Source: Mitsuaria chitosanitabida ATCC BAA-476 = NBRC 102408 (GTDB lineage Bacteria; Pseudomonadota; Gammaproteobacteria; Burkholderiales; Burkholderiaceae_C). Taken from it: a stretch of 64,000 nucleotides of DNA. The notes under the pieces were generated by a model that made no database searches, was not told the DNA's origin, and saw only the letters and a program-made list of their open reading frames with translations. How positions within the stretch are numbered: the first letter of the stretch is position 1; each line of letters starts with the position of its first letter. The DNA lies in contig NZ_BCYP01000008.1 in NCBI RefSeq assembly GCF_001598255.1, positions 1-64,000 on the forward strand. Direction: 5' to 3'. Positions 35,524-44,305 of the stretch are shown here, piece by piece. Both the position numbers and the translations under genes were made by a program.

Positions 35524-36648
35524 TCACAGGCTCTTCAGCGGCACGACGTCCTTGCCCTTGAGGGTGAACACCGTCACCGCCGAGGACTTCAGGTCGTGCT
35601 TGGCGTCGTACGCGTACTCGCCGGCGACGCCGGCGTAGCTCGACTTGGCCAGGTGCTCGCCCACCTTCTTCGGATCGGTGGACTGCGTGGCTTCCATCGC
35701 CGTCGCCAGCAGGTAGGCCCCGTCATAGAAGGCCGCGGCGTAGGTCAGCGGGTCACGCTTGAACTCGGCCTTGTACTTGTCGATGAACTGCTTGCCCTTG
35801 GCGCTGCGGTCGATCAGCGCGCCGCCTTGCGTGCAGAACACGTTCATGTCGCCCGCGACCTGCGACAGCGTCGCCGTCTCGACCGAGCAGATGCCATCCC
35901 CGCCCAGCAGCGGCGCGGCAATGCCCAGGCCGCGCATCTGGCGCAGCAGCGGGCCGCCTTGCGCCGAGTAGCCGCCGTAGAAGACGGCGTCGGGCTTGGC
36001 GGCCTTCACGGCGGTCAGGATGCTGCTGAAGTCCGTGGCCTTGTCGTTGGTGAACTCCTTGGCCACGACCTTGATGCCGAGCTTCGTGGCCTGCGCGGTG
36101 AACTCCTGCGCCACGCCCTGGCCGTAGGCGGTGCGGTCGTCGATGACGGCCACCGTCTTGACCTTCAGGTCCTGCGCCGCGTAGACGGCCATCTTGGCGC
36201 CGAGCTGGTTGTCGGTCGCGCCGATGCGGAACAGGTTGGTCTGGTTCTGCGTGGTGATCTTGGGATTGGAGGCCACGGTCAGCACGATCACGCCGCCGTC
36301 GGCGAACACGCGCGAGGCGGGCATGGTCACGCCCGAGTTGTAGGGCCCCAGGACGAACTTGACCTTCTTGTCGACCAGGGTCTGCGCCACCTGCACGCCC
36401 TGGCGGGGATCGGCGGTGTCGTCGTTGACGTCCAGGTCGAACTGGACCGGCTTGCCGCCGATCTTGATGCCCTTGGCGTTGAGCTCCTTGATCGCGAGCG
36501 CCGCGCCGTCGCGGTTGTCGGTGCCGTAGCCGGCCTGCGGTCCGGTGACCGGGCTCATGAAGCCGATGCGCACGCGCTCCTGGGCCTGGCAACCCAGGGC
36601 GACCAGGCCGGCCGCGAGCGCCAGCAGTTTCAATGTCGTCTTGTTCAT
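35524..36648 (-). CDS. Branched-chain amino acid ABC transporter substrate-binding protein
   Basis: 374 aa. A signal peptide (MNKTTLKLLALAAGLVALGC then QAQ) precedes a LivJ-type periplasmic-binding fold: RIGFMSPVTGPQAGYGTDNR, VNDDTADPRQGVQVAQTLVD, FVLGPYNSGVTMPASRVFAD and GATDNQLGAKMAVYAAQ. It would capture branched-chain or related amino acids. No livHMGF permease or ATPase genes are adjacent, so it is an orphan receptor that must work with a transporter encoded elsewhere. LVALGC is not a convincing lipobox. Confidence 0.9.
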   Translation of the reverse strand: MNKTTLKLLALAAGLVALGCQAQERVRIGFMSPVTGPQAGYGTDNRDGAALAIKELNAKGIKIGGKPVQFDLDVNDDTADPRQGVQVAQTLVDKKVKFVLGPYNSGVTMPASRVFADGGVIVLTVASNPKITTQNQTNLFRIGATDNQLGAKMAVYAAQDLKVKTVAVIDDRTAYGQGVAQEFTAQATKLGIKVVAKEFTNDKATDFSSILTAVKAAKPDAVFYGGYSAQGGPLLRQMRGLGIAAPLLGGDGICSVETATLSQVAGDMNVFCTQGGALIDRSAKGKQFIDKYKAEFKRDPLTYAAAFYDGAYLLATAMEATQSTDPKKVGEHLAKSSYAGVAGEYAYDAKHDLKSSAVTVFTLKGKDVVPLKSL

Positions 36649-36848
36649 GTGACTTCCTCAGGGAGGTGGACGGTGAGACCACGGGCCCGCCGCGTCTCCT
36701 GGCCGCGGGCCGATGCCCCGCCCCGGGGATCGCCCGGCGGCGGAGACCGTGATGGTAGTCCCGGGCCCCGGCGTCGGGGCCTCGCATGAACAGGCGACTT
36801 GCGGTGGGTCAAGGCCCGGGCGCGGAGCTGCCCGGGCGTCTCGCCGGC

Positions 36849-37826
36849 TCAGCGGGCCAGGAAGTCCCGCACCGCGCGCGTCGTGACCTCGGGGGCTTCC
36901 TCCATCAGCCAGTGACCGGCGCCGGGCACGACCAGCTCGGTGACCTGCGTGGCGGCGTTGCGCATCACGATGGCCTCGTTCGGGCCGAAGGACTTCTCGC
37001 CGCCGATGGCCAGCACCGGCATGGTGAGCTTGGTTTTCATCGAGACGGCGTTGTCCTCCGCGTCCTTGCGGATGGACTGGAACTGCGCGAACGCCGCTTT
37101 CATCGCGCCCGGCCTGGCGTACAGGGCGGCGTAGTGCGCGCGGGTAGCCTCGTCCACGCGCGAGGGATCGCCGGCGAACTCGTTCCAGAAGCGATCCAGA
37201 TAGATGCGCTCGCGGCCGTCGACCAGGCGCAGCGCGTCGGGACCGCCGAAGTCGAAATGCCACAGCGCGGGCCAGCGCACGATCGTGTCCCAGGGCGGGA
37301 TGCCCGGTACCGGCGCGTCCATCACGACGAGCTTGCGGGTCTGCGCCGGATACCGGGCCGCGAAGGCGTAGGCCACCATGGTGCCGATGTCGTGGCCGAC
37401 CACGTCGACCTGCTGGATGTCCAGTTGGTCCAGCACGGCGCGGAGGTCGGCGGCCTGGGTGCGCTTGTCATAGCCGCCGGCGGGCTTGGTCGACAGCCCC
37501 ATGCCGCGCAGGTCCGGCACGACCACGCGGTGCGTCTTGGCCAGTTCCACCGCCAGCGGCGTCCACATGTCACCGGTGTCGCCGAAGCCATGGATCAGCA
37601 CCACGGCCGGGCCCTGGCCGCCGACGCGCACATGGATGCGGGTGTCGGCATCGACGGTGATGTCGGACAGGCGGAAGCTGGACGGGTAGGCCTGGACATC
37701 GGCCCGGGCGGGCAGGGCGGCCACGGTGCTCAGCGCGAGCGCGGCGAGCGCTGCGGCGGCCCCGCGCGCGAGGCGGCGGGACAGGCCGCGGGCGGGGGAG
37801 ACGACAGGGAACGGGAGGTGGGACAT
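36849..37826 (-). CDS. Exported alpha/beta hydrolase (epoxide hydrolase-like)
   Basis: 325 aa from ATG 37826. The N-terminus is a signal peptide (GAAAALAALALSTVAALPARA). The mature enzyme has the oxyanion motif VLIHGFGDTGDMW, the nucleophile elbow VVGHDIGTM with Asp as nucleophile, as in epoxide hydrolases and haloalkane or haloacetate dehalogenases, and the catalytic His in PGAGHWLMEEAPE. Substrate unknown. It is transcribed away from the response-regulator gene, with a 204-bp shared promoter region. Confidence 0.88.
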   Translation of the reverse strand: MSHLPFPVVSPARGLSRRLARGAAAALAALALSTVAALPARADVQAYPSSFRLSDITVDADTRIHVRVGGQGPAVVLIHGFGDTGDMWTPLAVELAKTHRVVVPDLRGMGLSTKPAGGYDKRTQAADLRAVLDQLDIQQVDVVGHDIGTMVAYAFAARYPAQTRKLVVMDAPVPGIPPWDTIVRWPALWHFDFGGPDALRLVDGRERIYLDRFWNEFAGDPSRVDEATRAHYAALYARPGAMKAAFAQFQSIRKDAEDNAVSMKTKLTMPVLAIGGEKSFGPNEAIVMRNAATQVTELVVPGAGHWLMEEAPEVTTRAVRDFLAR

Positions 37827-38030
37827 GGTGATGACCTCGTGGTGTTGAAAGCGCTGTCGAATCCTCGCGATCCTCCACGCGCCGCGCCATGCCGGCAAGG
37901 GCAGCCGCCTCCTCTCTCTTTGGGACAGGCCTCTCTCCAAGGAGAGAACCCCGGGCCCCACCGATCGGGCAGAGTGGGCCCGCGCTCGGCGCCGCGGGCT
38001 CGATCCGCCCAGAGAAAAAGGAGAGCGAAC

Positions 38031-38651
38031 ATGAGTCCCATCCGCGTGATGACCGTCGACGATCACCCGATGCTGCGCGAGGGCCTGGCCGGCGCGATCG
38101 CGGCGCAGCCCGACATGTGCCTGGTCGCCGAGGCCCAGGACGGCCTGGAGGCCATCGAGGCCTTCCGCCGCCACCGGCCCGACGTCACCTTGATGGATGT
38201 GCGCATGCGCGGCCTGGACGGGATCGCGGCGCTGCAGGCGATCCGTGCCGAGTTCCCCTGCGCCCGCGTCGTGATGCTGAGCAGCTTCCGCGGCGACGCC
38301 CAGCTGATGCAGGCGATGCAGGCCGGCGCCGCCGGCTATCTGCTGAAGGAGTCCCTGCGCAAGGAACTGCTGGAGACCATCCGCCTGGTGCATGGCGGCG
38401 GCCGGCGCATTCCCCCGGACCTGGCCATCCAGCTGGCCGAGCGCATGGCCGACGAACCGCTCACCGAGCGCGAGACCACCGTGCTGCGCCTGGTGGCGGA
38501 CGGACGTTCCAACAAGCGCATCGGCGGCCAGCTGGACATCGCCGAGGGCACGGTCAAGGCGCACATGAAGAACATCCTGGGCAAGCTCGCGGCGAGCGAC
38601 CGCACGCATGCGGTGACCATCGCGCTGCGGCGGGGAATCATCGAGCTGTGA
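38031..38651 (+). CDS. NarL/FixJ-family response regulator
   Basis: 206 aa from ATG 38031, with AAAAAGGAGA upstream. The receiver domain has the acidic pair DD at 10-11, phosphoacceptor Asp56 in TLMDVRMRGLDG and Lys in YLLKES. The C-terminal LuxR-type helix-turn-helix is LTERETTVLRLVADGRSNKR followed by EGTVKAHMKNILGKL. It is a transcription factor without a cognate sensor kinase gene nearby. It is divergent from the exported hydrolase gene, a possible target. Confidence 0.92.
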   Translation: MSPIRVMTVDDHPMLREGLAGAIAAQPDMCLVAEAQDGLEAIEAFRRHRPDVTLMDVRMRGLDGIAALQAIRAEFPCARVVMLSSFRGDAQLMQAMQAGAAGYLLKESLRKELLETIRLVHGGGRRIPPDLAIQLAERMADEPLTERETTVLRLVADGRSNKRIGGQLDIAEGTVKAHMKNILGKLAASDRTHAVTIALRRGIIEL

Positions 38652-38769
38652 GCGCCGGGGGGCGACGGCGAGGGGCCGCACGGCCCTTCGGGGCTCAGGC
38701 AGCGCGGCGTGCCGGACGGTGAGGTCTGTAGGCAATCGCCCGACACGCCGATCAGGCGATCACCTATGG

Positions 38770-38913
38770 CGTTGATTTGATAAATCTGGAAAATTCGCTC
38801 CATGCCGCCGGCGCTCCCGCGTTGACGGCATCCTGCTTTTCCTCCCTGAGCAGGGACTGTAGACAACAGTCTTTCGGGGCCCGATCTGCCAAGCGATCGG
38901 GCCCTTTTCTTTT
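38770..38913 (+). ncRNA. Candidate small RNA ending in a strong terminator
   Basis: An AT-rich patch (gttgatttgataaatctgg, from 38771) inside GC-rich sequence is followed by two compact hairpins (ccctg/caggg near 38844-38855 and gactgt/acagtc at 38855-38871), then a perfect rho-independent terminator. No ORF fits. The patch could hold a promoter, but no good -35/-10 pair was found. The terminator may instead simply end the response-regulator transcript. Confidence 0.3.
38877..38913 (+). terminator. Rho-independent terminator
   Basis: Stem gggcccgatc/gatcgggccc (10 bp, 38877-38886 and 38895-38904) with an 8-base loop, followed by ttttctttt. It lies downstream of the response-regulator gene and before the converging helicase gene. 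Confidence 0.9.
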
Positions 38914-38956
38914 GCCGCGTGGCGCGGCGTTATCGTTTTTATCGATTCAGGCGAGG

Positions 38957-40294
38957 TCAGGAGCGCTTGATCGGGCCTTCACCCAGGCGCGCCAGGCCGG
39001 CCGCGCGCAGCTTGTCCTTCTTGCTGGGGCGCTTGCCCTTGATGCCGCCGGTGGCCTGTTCGGGCGTGGCGGTCTGCGTGGGCTCGAAGCCGGCGATGCG
39101 CTCGCGCGCGACGCGCAGGCCCTGACGCTTCTCGATCAGGCGGAAGTGGGACTCGGTGTCCGCGGTGACGAAGGAGATCGCCAGCCCGCTCGCGCCGGCC
39201 CGCGCGGTGCGGCCGATGCGGTGGACGTAATCCACCGTCGAGCGGGGCAGGTCGTAGTTGACGACCACCGGCAGCTGCGCGATGTCGATGCCGCGCGCGC
39301 CCAGGTCGGTGGCGACCAGCACCCGCAGCTCGCGGCTCTTGAACTCGGACAGGATGCGGGCCCGCGCGCCCTGGCTGGCGTCGCCGTGGAAGGCCTCCGC
39401 GGCCAGGCCGGCACGGCGCAGCTTGTCGGCCACGTGGTCGCAGGCATAGCGCGTCGCGACGAAGACCAGCACCCGCGACCACGCGCCGTCCTCGATCAGG
39501 TGGCGCAGCAGCGGCGTGCGGCGATCGGTGTCGACCTCGATGGCGCGCTGCTCGATGTCGGCCTGCGACAGCGGCGCGTCGGAGACGTCGATGCGCACGG
39601 GATCACGCAGCAGTTCGTCCGCGAGGGCCTGGACTTCGGTCGGGAAGGTGGCCGAGAACAGCAGGTTCTGGCGACGGCGCGGCAGCAGCGCCAGCACCTC
39701 CGACACCTCGTCCGCGAAGCCGCCGTCCAGCAGCCGGTCGGCCTCGTCCAGCACCAGGCAGTCGAGGCGGGACAGGTCCACGCCGTTCTTGTCGACCACG
39801 TCCAGCAGCCGGCCCGGCGTGGCGACGACGATGTCCGTCCCGCCGCGCAGCGCCATCAGCTGCGGATTGATGGACAGCCCGCCCACCAGCACCGAGACCT
39901 TGACCGGCTCTTCCAGCGACTGGCCGATCGCGCGCAGCGTGTCGCCGACCTGGGCGGCGAGCTCGCGTGTCGGGACCAGGACCAGCACCTGCGCGCGGCG
40001 CAGCGCGGGTCGGACCTCGACATCGAAGCGGCGCATCACCGGGAAGGCGAAGGCCGCCGTCTTGCCCGAGCCGGTCGAGGCGCAGGCGCGGACGTCCCGG
40101 CCGGCCAGCGCCGCCGGAATGGCGGCGGCCTGGATCGGGGTCGGGACCTCGAAACCCAGCGCGTCCGCCGCGCGCAGCAGGCGCGGTGTCAGACCCAGCG
40201 CGGCGAAGTCGGCCGGGGCGCTCGTGGCGGCATCGGCCGCGGAGGTCGCCGCGTCATCGGCGGCCGCATCGGGGCGGGACGTCGCGTCGCTCAC
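38957..40294 (-). CDS. rhlE: DEAD-box RNA helicase, RhlE-like
   Basis: 445 aa from GTG 40294, whose GTGA overlaps the stop of the upstream helicase gene. After an Ala/Asp-rich leader the Q motif (FEVPTPIQAAAIP), motif I ASTGSGKTAAF, II VLDEADRLLDGG, III SATF, V DLGARGID and VI HRIGRTARAG are all intact. The short basic C-terminus (IKGKRPSKKDKLRAAG) fits the RhlE group, involved in rRNA maturation and RNA decay. It would be cotranslated with dbpA. Confidence 0.88.
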   Translation of the reverse strand: MSDATSRPDAAADDAATSAADAATSAPADFAALGLTPRLLRAADALGFEVPTPIQAAAIPAALAGRDVRACASTGSGKTAAFAFPVMRRFDVEVRPALRRAQVLVLVPTRELAAQVGDTLRAIGQSLEEPVKVSVLVGGLSINPQLMALRGGTDIVVATPGRLLDVVDKNGVDLSRLDCLVLDEADRLLDGGFADEVSEVLALLPRRRQNLLFSATFPTEVQALADELLRDPVRIDVSDAPLSQADIEQRAIEVDTDRRTPLLRHLIEDGAWSRVLVFVATRYACDHVADKLRRAGLAAEAFHGDASQGARARILSEFKSRELRVLVATDLGARGIDIAQLPVVVNYDLPRSTVDYVHRIGRTARAGASGLAISFVTADTESHFRLIEKRQGLRVARERIAGFEPTQTATPEQATGGIKGKRPSKKDKLRAAGLARLGEGPIKRS

Positions 40295-41748
40295 AGCAGC
40301 CTCGCCTTCACCGACTTGCCCTTGACCTTGCCGGCGTTCAGCGCGCGCAGCACCCGGGGGGCGACGTCGCGATCCACGGCCACGTAGGTGGAGAACTCGT
40401 TGACGTTGATCTTGCCGATCTGCGCGCCCTCGAAGCCCATGTCCTTGGTCAGCGCGCCCAGCACGTCGCCGGGGCGGATCTTCTCCTTGCGTCCTCCCAG
40501 GATCTGCACCGTCACCATGGGCGGATGCAGCGGCTCGGCGCCGGGCGGGGCGACCAGCTCGTCGAGCTTGTGCCACGGGTTGACGCTGCCCTGCATCTGG
40601 TCGATGCGGCCGACGCGGCCCATCTCGTCGAGGCTGGCCAGGCTGAAGGCCCAGCCGTCGCCGTCCGCGCGGCCGGTGCGACCGATGCGGTGCACATGGA
40701 CCTCGGGATCGGGCGTGATGTCGACGTTGATGACGGCTTCGAGCTGCGCGATGTCCAGGCCGCGCGCGGCGACGTCGGTCGCGACCAGCACGCTGCAGCT
40801 GCGATTGGCGAAGCGCACCAGGACCTGGTCGCGATCGCGCTGGTCCAGATCGCCGTGCAGTTCGAGCGCGACGATGCCCTCGGCCTGCAGCACCGCCACC
40901 AGGTCACGGCATTGCTGCTTGGTGTTGCAGAAGGCGAGGGTGCTGGCGGGGCGGTAGTGGTTCAGCAGCAGGCCGACGGCGTGCAGGCGCTCGCTCTCGG
41001 TCACCTCGTAGAAGCGCTGGCGGATCTTGCCGGCGGCATGGCGCTCGGTCAGCGTCAGCTGCTGCGGGTCGCGCATGAAGCGGCCGGCCATGGCGGCGAC
41101 GCCGTCCGGATAGGTCGCCGAGAACAGCAGGGTCTGTCGCTGCTTCGGGCAATGGGCGACGACCTGGGCGATGTCCTCGGCGAAGCCCATGTCGAGCATG
41201 CGGTCGGCTTCGTCCAGCACCAGCGTGTTCAGGGCCTCCAGCGACAGCGTCTCGCGCGACAGGTGATCGAGGATGCGGCCCGGCGTGCCGACGACGATGT
41301 GGGCGCCGTGGGCCAGGCTGGCGAGCTGGTTGCGGATGGGCGCGCCGCCGCACAGCGTCAGCGTCTTGATGTTGTCCTCGGCGCGGGCCAGGCGGCGGAT
41401 CTCCTGGGTGACCTGCTCGGCGAGCTCGCGGGTGGGGCAGAGCACCAGGGCCTGGACCGCGAAGCGGCGCGGATTCAGGTTGGCCAGCAGCGGCAGCGTG
41501 AACGCGGCGGTCTTGCCGCTGCCGGTCTTGGCCTGGGCGATCAGGTCGCGGCCCGCCAGCGACAGCGGCAGGCTGGCGGCCTGGATGGGCGTCATCGAGA
41601 GGTAGCCCAGCTGCTGGAGCGTCGCCTGCATGGACGGCGACAGGGGCAGGCTGGCGAAGGCGTTGGCGTCGGAGGCGGCGGGCTTGGCGCCGGGCGCCGG
41701 GGACGCGGGCGCGGACGCGCCAGGAACGGAGGAGTCGGTCGGGAGCAT
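40291..41748 (-). CDS. dbpA: ATP-dependent RNA helicase DbpA
   Basis: 485 aa from ATG 41748. Core motifs: Q motif TPIQAASLPL, I AKTGSGKTAAF, II VLDEADRMLDMGF, III SATYP, V DVAARGLDIAQ, VI HRIGRTGRADG. The C-terminal ~75 residues (VTVQILGGRKEKIRPGDVLG up to KGKSVKARLL) form the DbpA RNA-recognition domain that binds hairpin 92 of 23S rRNA, so it acts in large-subunit assembly. The stop overlaps the GTG start of the rhlE-like gene. Confidence 0.93.
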   Translation of the reverse strand: MLPTDSSVPGASAPASPAPGAKPAASDANAFASLPLSPSMQATLQQLGYLSMTPIQAASLPLSLAGRDLIAQAKTGSGKTAAFTLPLLANLNPRRFAVQALVLCPTRELAEQVTQEIRRLARAEDNIKTLTLCGGAPIRNQLASLAHGAHIVVGTPGRILDHLSRETLSLEALNTLVLDEADRMLDMGFAEDIAQVVAHCPKQRQTLLFSATYPDGVAAMAGRFMRDPQQLTLTERHAAGKIRQRFYEVTESERLHAVGLLLNHYRPASTLAFCNTKQQCRDLVAVLQAEGIVALELHGDLDQRDRDQVLVRFANRSCSVLVATDVAARGLDIAQLEAVINVDITPDPEVHVHRIGRTGRADGDGWAFSLASLDEMGRVGRIDQMQGSVNPWHKLDELVAPPGAEPLHPPMVTVQILGGRKEKIRPGDVLGALTKDMGFEGAQIGKINVNEFSTYVAVDRDVAPRVLRALNAGKVKGKSVKARLL

Positions 41749-41828
41749 GCGCGATTGTCCCTCAGCCGCCTGACGATCCGCGATCGGTCGTGATCGGAGG
41801 CGATCCGCAGGCGCGGGCACCATGCAAA

Positions 41829-41850
41829 ACGCCCGGCGTTTGCCGGGCGT
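41829..41850 (-). terminator. Rho-independent terminator after small exported-protein gene, copy A
   Basis: Stem acgcccggc/gccgggcgt with a 4-base loop; on the minus strand it is followed by TTTT. It lies 66 bases beyond the stop of the 83-aa gene. Confidence 0.8.
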
Positions 41851-41915
41851 CATGCGTGAAGCGATCGGGCCTGTCAGCGCGGATCGCTCCGCCGAGTCAG
41901 CGCAACCGGCCAGGC

Positions 41916-42167
41916 TTACAGCGCGGAGGCGACCTGGGTCGCGTCGGCGGAGGTGTCGCGGCGGCCGGTGACGTAGACGGTGGGCAACTGCTCGCGCTTG
42001 ACGGTGATGACCACCGGATCCAGGGTGACCACCGAGGCGCGCAGCTCGCGCTGACCCTGGGCGTGGGCGATGCCGAAGAGCACGGCCAGCGAAGCGACGG
42101 CGCCGAAGGCGACGGCCTTGATGGTGGTGTGGGTGGCGGTCGCGAGGGCGAAGCGGGTGGTGGTCAT
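41916..42167 (-). CDS. Small exported protein, duplicate A
   Basis: 83 aa. An N-terminal hydrophobic signal sequence (VAFGAVASLAVLFGIAHAQG) suggests export. The mature ~45 residues are polar with VVTLDPVVITVKREQLPTVY followed by VTGRRD, a beta-rich pattern seen in small periplasmic hypothetical proteins of Burkholderiales. The function is unknown. A GGAG site lies nine bases upstream of ATG 42167. A second copy at 44306-44557 differs by one residue. Confidence 0.8.
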   Translation of the reverse strand: MTTTRFALATATHTTIKAVAFGAVASLAVLFGIAHAQGQRELRASVVTLDPVVITVKREQLPTVYVTGRRDTSADATQVASAL

Positions 42168-42350
42168 GGTGGGCTCCTGAGGTCGGTTGGCTGTGTCGAT
42201 GGAGTCAGTGTCGTCATCGGCGACTGACCTTTCGAGGCTGTCGCGACCAACCCGCGGGGCTGTGGCGTGAGCTGCATCTGTGGCCGACGAGTGGGCGAAC
42301 CTCCCATGCGTCAAACAAGACCCGGCGTGGCGCGCACCGACAATGCGCCG

Positions 42351-42803
42351 ATGGAAACCACCTGGACCGCGCGGAAGGCGCTCCCTGGCGACGCCGAGCT
42401 GATCGCCTCCCATGCCTGCTATCGGGAAGAAGACATGGCGCGCCGCGCCGGCTATGCCGAGTGGGTCAAGCCCCGCATCGGCGCCCGGAAATACCTCGGT
42501 CTGATCGCGATGCGGGGCGACGAGGTGCTCGGCGGCGCCGGCCTGGTGCTGCTGGACTGGGGCCCGACGCGGGCGAACCCGAGCGGCCAGATGGGCCGCG
42601 TCGTCAATGTGTTCACCGCGCCGCACTCCCGGGGCCAGGGCATCGCGCGGACGCTCGTCGCGCGTCTGCTCGAGCAGGGCGAGGCGCTGGGCATGCGCGA
42701 GTTCAACCTCGGCGCGACGCCCGAGGCCCGGTCGCTCTACGCGGGTCTGGGTTTCGCCGACTACGCGCCGGAGATGCGACGCCGGGTCCCGGCCACGGTC
42801 TGA
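42351..42803 (+). CDS. GNAT family N-acetyltransferase
   Basis: 150 aa if started at ATG 42351 (METTWTARKALPGDAELIAS); in-frame starts at 42267 and 42306 add residues without family likeness. Acetyl-CoA binding motif VVNVFTAPHSRGQGIARTLV (R-G-Q-G-I-A) and the C-terminal ARSLYAGLGFADY are typical. Substrate unknown. It lies just inside the left copy of the 434-bp duplication. Confidence 0.85.
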   Translation: METTWTARKALPGDAELIASHACYREEDMARRAGYAEWVKPRIGARKYLGLIAMRGDEVLGGAGLVLLDWGPTRANPSGQMGRVVNVFTAPHSRGQGIARTLVARLLEQGEALGMREFNLGATPEARSLYAGLGFADYAPEMRRRVPATV

Positions 42804-42895
42804 CACAGATCCGGACCAGGACTTTCGGTCGGGAGGCTCGCGAGCGGGCAGGATGCGCGCTTCCCGTGCATCCGCCCTCGATCCCAGGAGTCTCC

Positions 42896-43261
42896 ATGTT
42901 CGACCACGTCAAGTTCGGCGTCAGCGACTATCCCGCCAGCCGCGAGTTCTATCTGAAGGCGCTGGCGCCGGTCGGCGCCCAGCCGCTGCAGGAGTTCGAC
43001 GACGGCATCGAGATCGGGGTGGAAGGCAACATCGCCACGCTGTGCCTGTTCCAGACCGCCGAGAAGCCCGCGCACCTGCACATCGCCTTCGTCGCGCAGA
43101 CCCGCGCCCAAGTCGATGCGTTCTACCGCGCGGCCCTGGCCGCGGGCGCCCAGGACAACGGCCCGCCCGGCCTGCGGCGCTATCACGCGAACTACTACGC
43201 CGCCTTCGTCATCGGGCCGGATGGTCACAACATCGAGATGGTGTGTCACCAGCCCGAGTGA
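42896..43261 (+). CDS. VOC (glyoxalase/bleomycin-resistance) family protein
   Basis: 121 aa, starting MFDHVKFGVSDYPASREFYL after CCAGGAG. It shows the paired beta-alpha-beta-beta-beta modules of the vicinal-oxygen-chelate fold, with putative metal ligands His4, His72-74 region (HLHIAFVA) and Glu in HNIEMVCHQPE. Function could be a lyase, isomerase or binding protein; not resolvable from sequence. Confidence 0.88.
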   Translation: MFDHVKFGVSDYPASREFYLKALAPVGAQPLQEFDDGIEIGVEGNIATLCLFQTAEKPAHLHIAFVAQTRAQVDAFYRAALAAGAQDNGPPGLRRYHANYYAAFVIGPDGHNIEMVCHQPE

Positions 43262-43270
43262 CGGCACCAT

Positions 43271-43333
43271 CCCTCCAGGCCCTCCAGGCCCTCCAGGCCC
43301 TCCAGGCCCTCCAGGCCCTCCAGGCCCTCCAGC
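43271..43333. repeat. Seven-copy 9-bp tandem repeat (CCCTCCAGG)
   Basis: Seven head-to-tail units of ccctccagg, the last with one mismatch, lie between the converging VOC and methyltransferase genes. Short gaccct repeats follow immediately. Such tracts vary in copy number by slippage. Confidence 0.95.
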
Positions 43334-43382
43334 GTTGACCCTGACCCTGACGCTCCGGCCCTGACGCCTGGGCGGGCACGGG

Positions 43383-44147
43383 TCAGACGGTGCCCAGCCT
43401 CATGTTGATCGGCCAGCGGACTTCGCGTCGCGTGGTCGGGTCGCCCCACATCTCGGCGAATTCCGCGGCGAAGCGGTGCAGCAGGGCCTCCTGGCCCGCC
43501 TCGCGGGCGCTGCGGATGGCGGACCAGGTCGAGACGTAGCCCAGCATCTCGTCCAGGGTCCATGGCTTGCGGATCTCGAGCGCCGGCCCGGGACGCTCGT
43601 CGAAGGGGAAGTCGATGCTCGCGTATCCGGCGTCCACCAGGCGGCGCTCGGCCGGCCAGTAGCGGCCGACCTCGTCCGCGTAGAAGCGCTGGATGCGCCC
43701 GTCCAGCGCGCGGTCCCGCGCGCCGTCCAGGGCGAGGACGCCATAGCTCAGCAGGGACACGACCGCGCCGGGCGCGGCCACGCGCCGGACCTCCTCGTAG
43801 AAGCGCGGCAGGTCGAACCAGTGGGCCGCCTGCGCGGCGGTGATCAGGCCGGCGCTGCCGGGTTCCGCCTGCAGCTGCTCGGCGGCGGACTGCCGGTACT
43901 CGACCCGGGGATGGGCGACGGCGTTGGCCAGTTGATCCGCGCTGGGATCCAGTCCGAGGACCTGGTCGAAATGGTCGGCGAGCTGCGTCGTGAGCTGACC
44001 GTTGCCGCAGCCCACGTCGACCGCCAGACGCCGTGTCGGCGCGACGGAGGACAGGAAGGCGGCCAGCGAGGGCGGGTACTCCGGGCGGAAGCGGGCGTAG
44101 GCGGCGCCGCCTTGGTCGAACCAGTTCTTGGACGGAGCGGTGGACAT
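43383..44147 (-). CDS. Class I SAM-dependent methyltransferase
   Basis: 254 aa from ATG 44147. The SAM-binding motif I is VDVGCGNGQLTTQLA, followed by motif II acidic LGLDPSADQL and post-motifs AAQAAHWFDLPRFYEEVRRV. It resembles the UbiE/Mettl7-like Methyltransf_11 group (trans-aconitate-type small-molecule methyltransferases). Substrate unknown. It stands directly before the right copy of the duplication. Confidence 0.88.
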   Translation of the reverse strand: MSTAPSKNWFDQGGAAYARFRPEYPPSLAAFLSSVAPTRRLAVDVGCGNGQLTTQLADHFDQVLGLDPSADQLANAVAHPRVEYRQSAAEQLQAEPGSAGLITAAQAAHWFDLPRFYEEVRRVAAPGAVVSLLSYGVLALDGARDRALDGRIQRFYADEVGRYWPAERRLVDAGYASIDFPFDERPGPALEIRKPWTLDEMLGYVSTWSAIRSAREAGQEALLHRFAAEFAEMWGDPTTRREVRWPINMRLGTV

Positions 44148-44218
44148 CGGGGAACTCCTGGTGCGCTGCGACTCGGGGATTCTGCGACGGGACCGCCGCC
44201 CGAGGGGCGAAAAGCAGA

Positions 44219-44240
44219 ACGCCCGGCGTTTGCCGGGCGT
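44219..44240 (-). terminator. Terminator stem, copy B
   Basis: Same 9-bp stem acgcccggc/gccgggcgt as copy A; on the minus strand the T-run is interrupted (TTCTGCTTTT), so it may be weaker. Confidence 0.65.
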
Positions 44241-44305
44241 CATGCGTGAAGCGATCGGGCCTGTCAGCGCGGATCGCTCCGCCGAGTCAGCGCAACCGGC
44301 CAGGC

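Larger units (their letters stand above)
41824..42257. repeat. Direct duplication, copy A (434 bp)
   Basis: The sequence recurs at 44214-44646 with an offset of 2,390 bases and only about three differences: one in the terminator flank, one coding change (Thr to Ala at codon 4) and one single-base indel in the leader. The repeat includes a complete small gene, its leader and its terminator stem. Divergence begins sharply after cccgcgg. Confidence 0.95.

Noticed and set aside
36586-36648. Lipoprotein signal in the branched-chain amino acid binding protein
   Set aside because: LVALGC has Leu at -2 and Ala at -3 relative to Cys, a poor lipobox; ordinary signal peptidase cleavage after CQAQ or nearby is equally likely.
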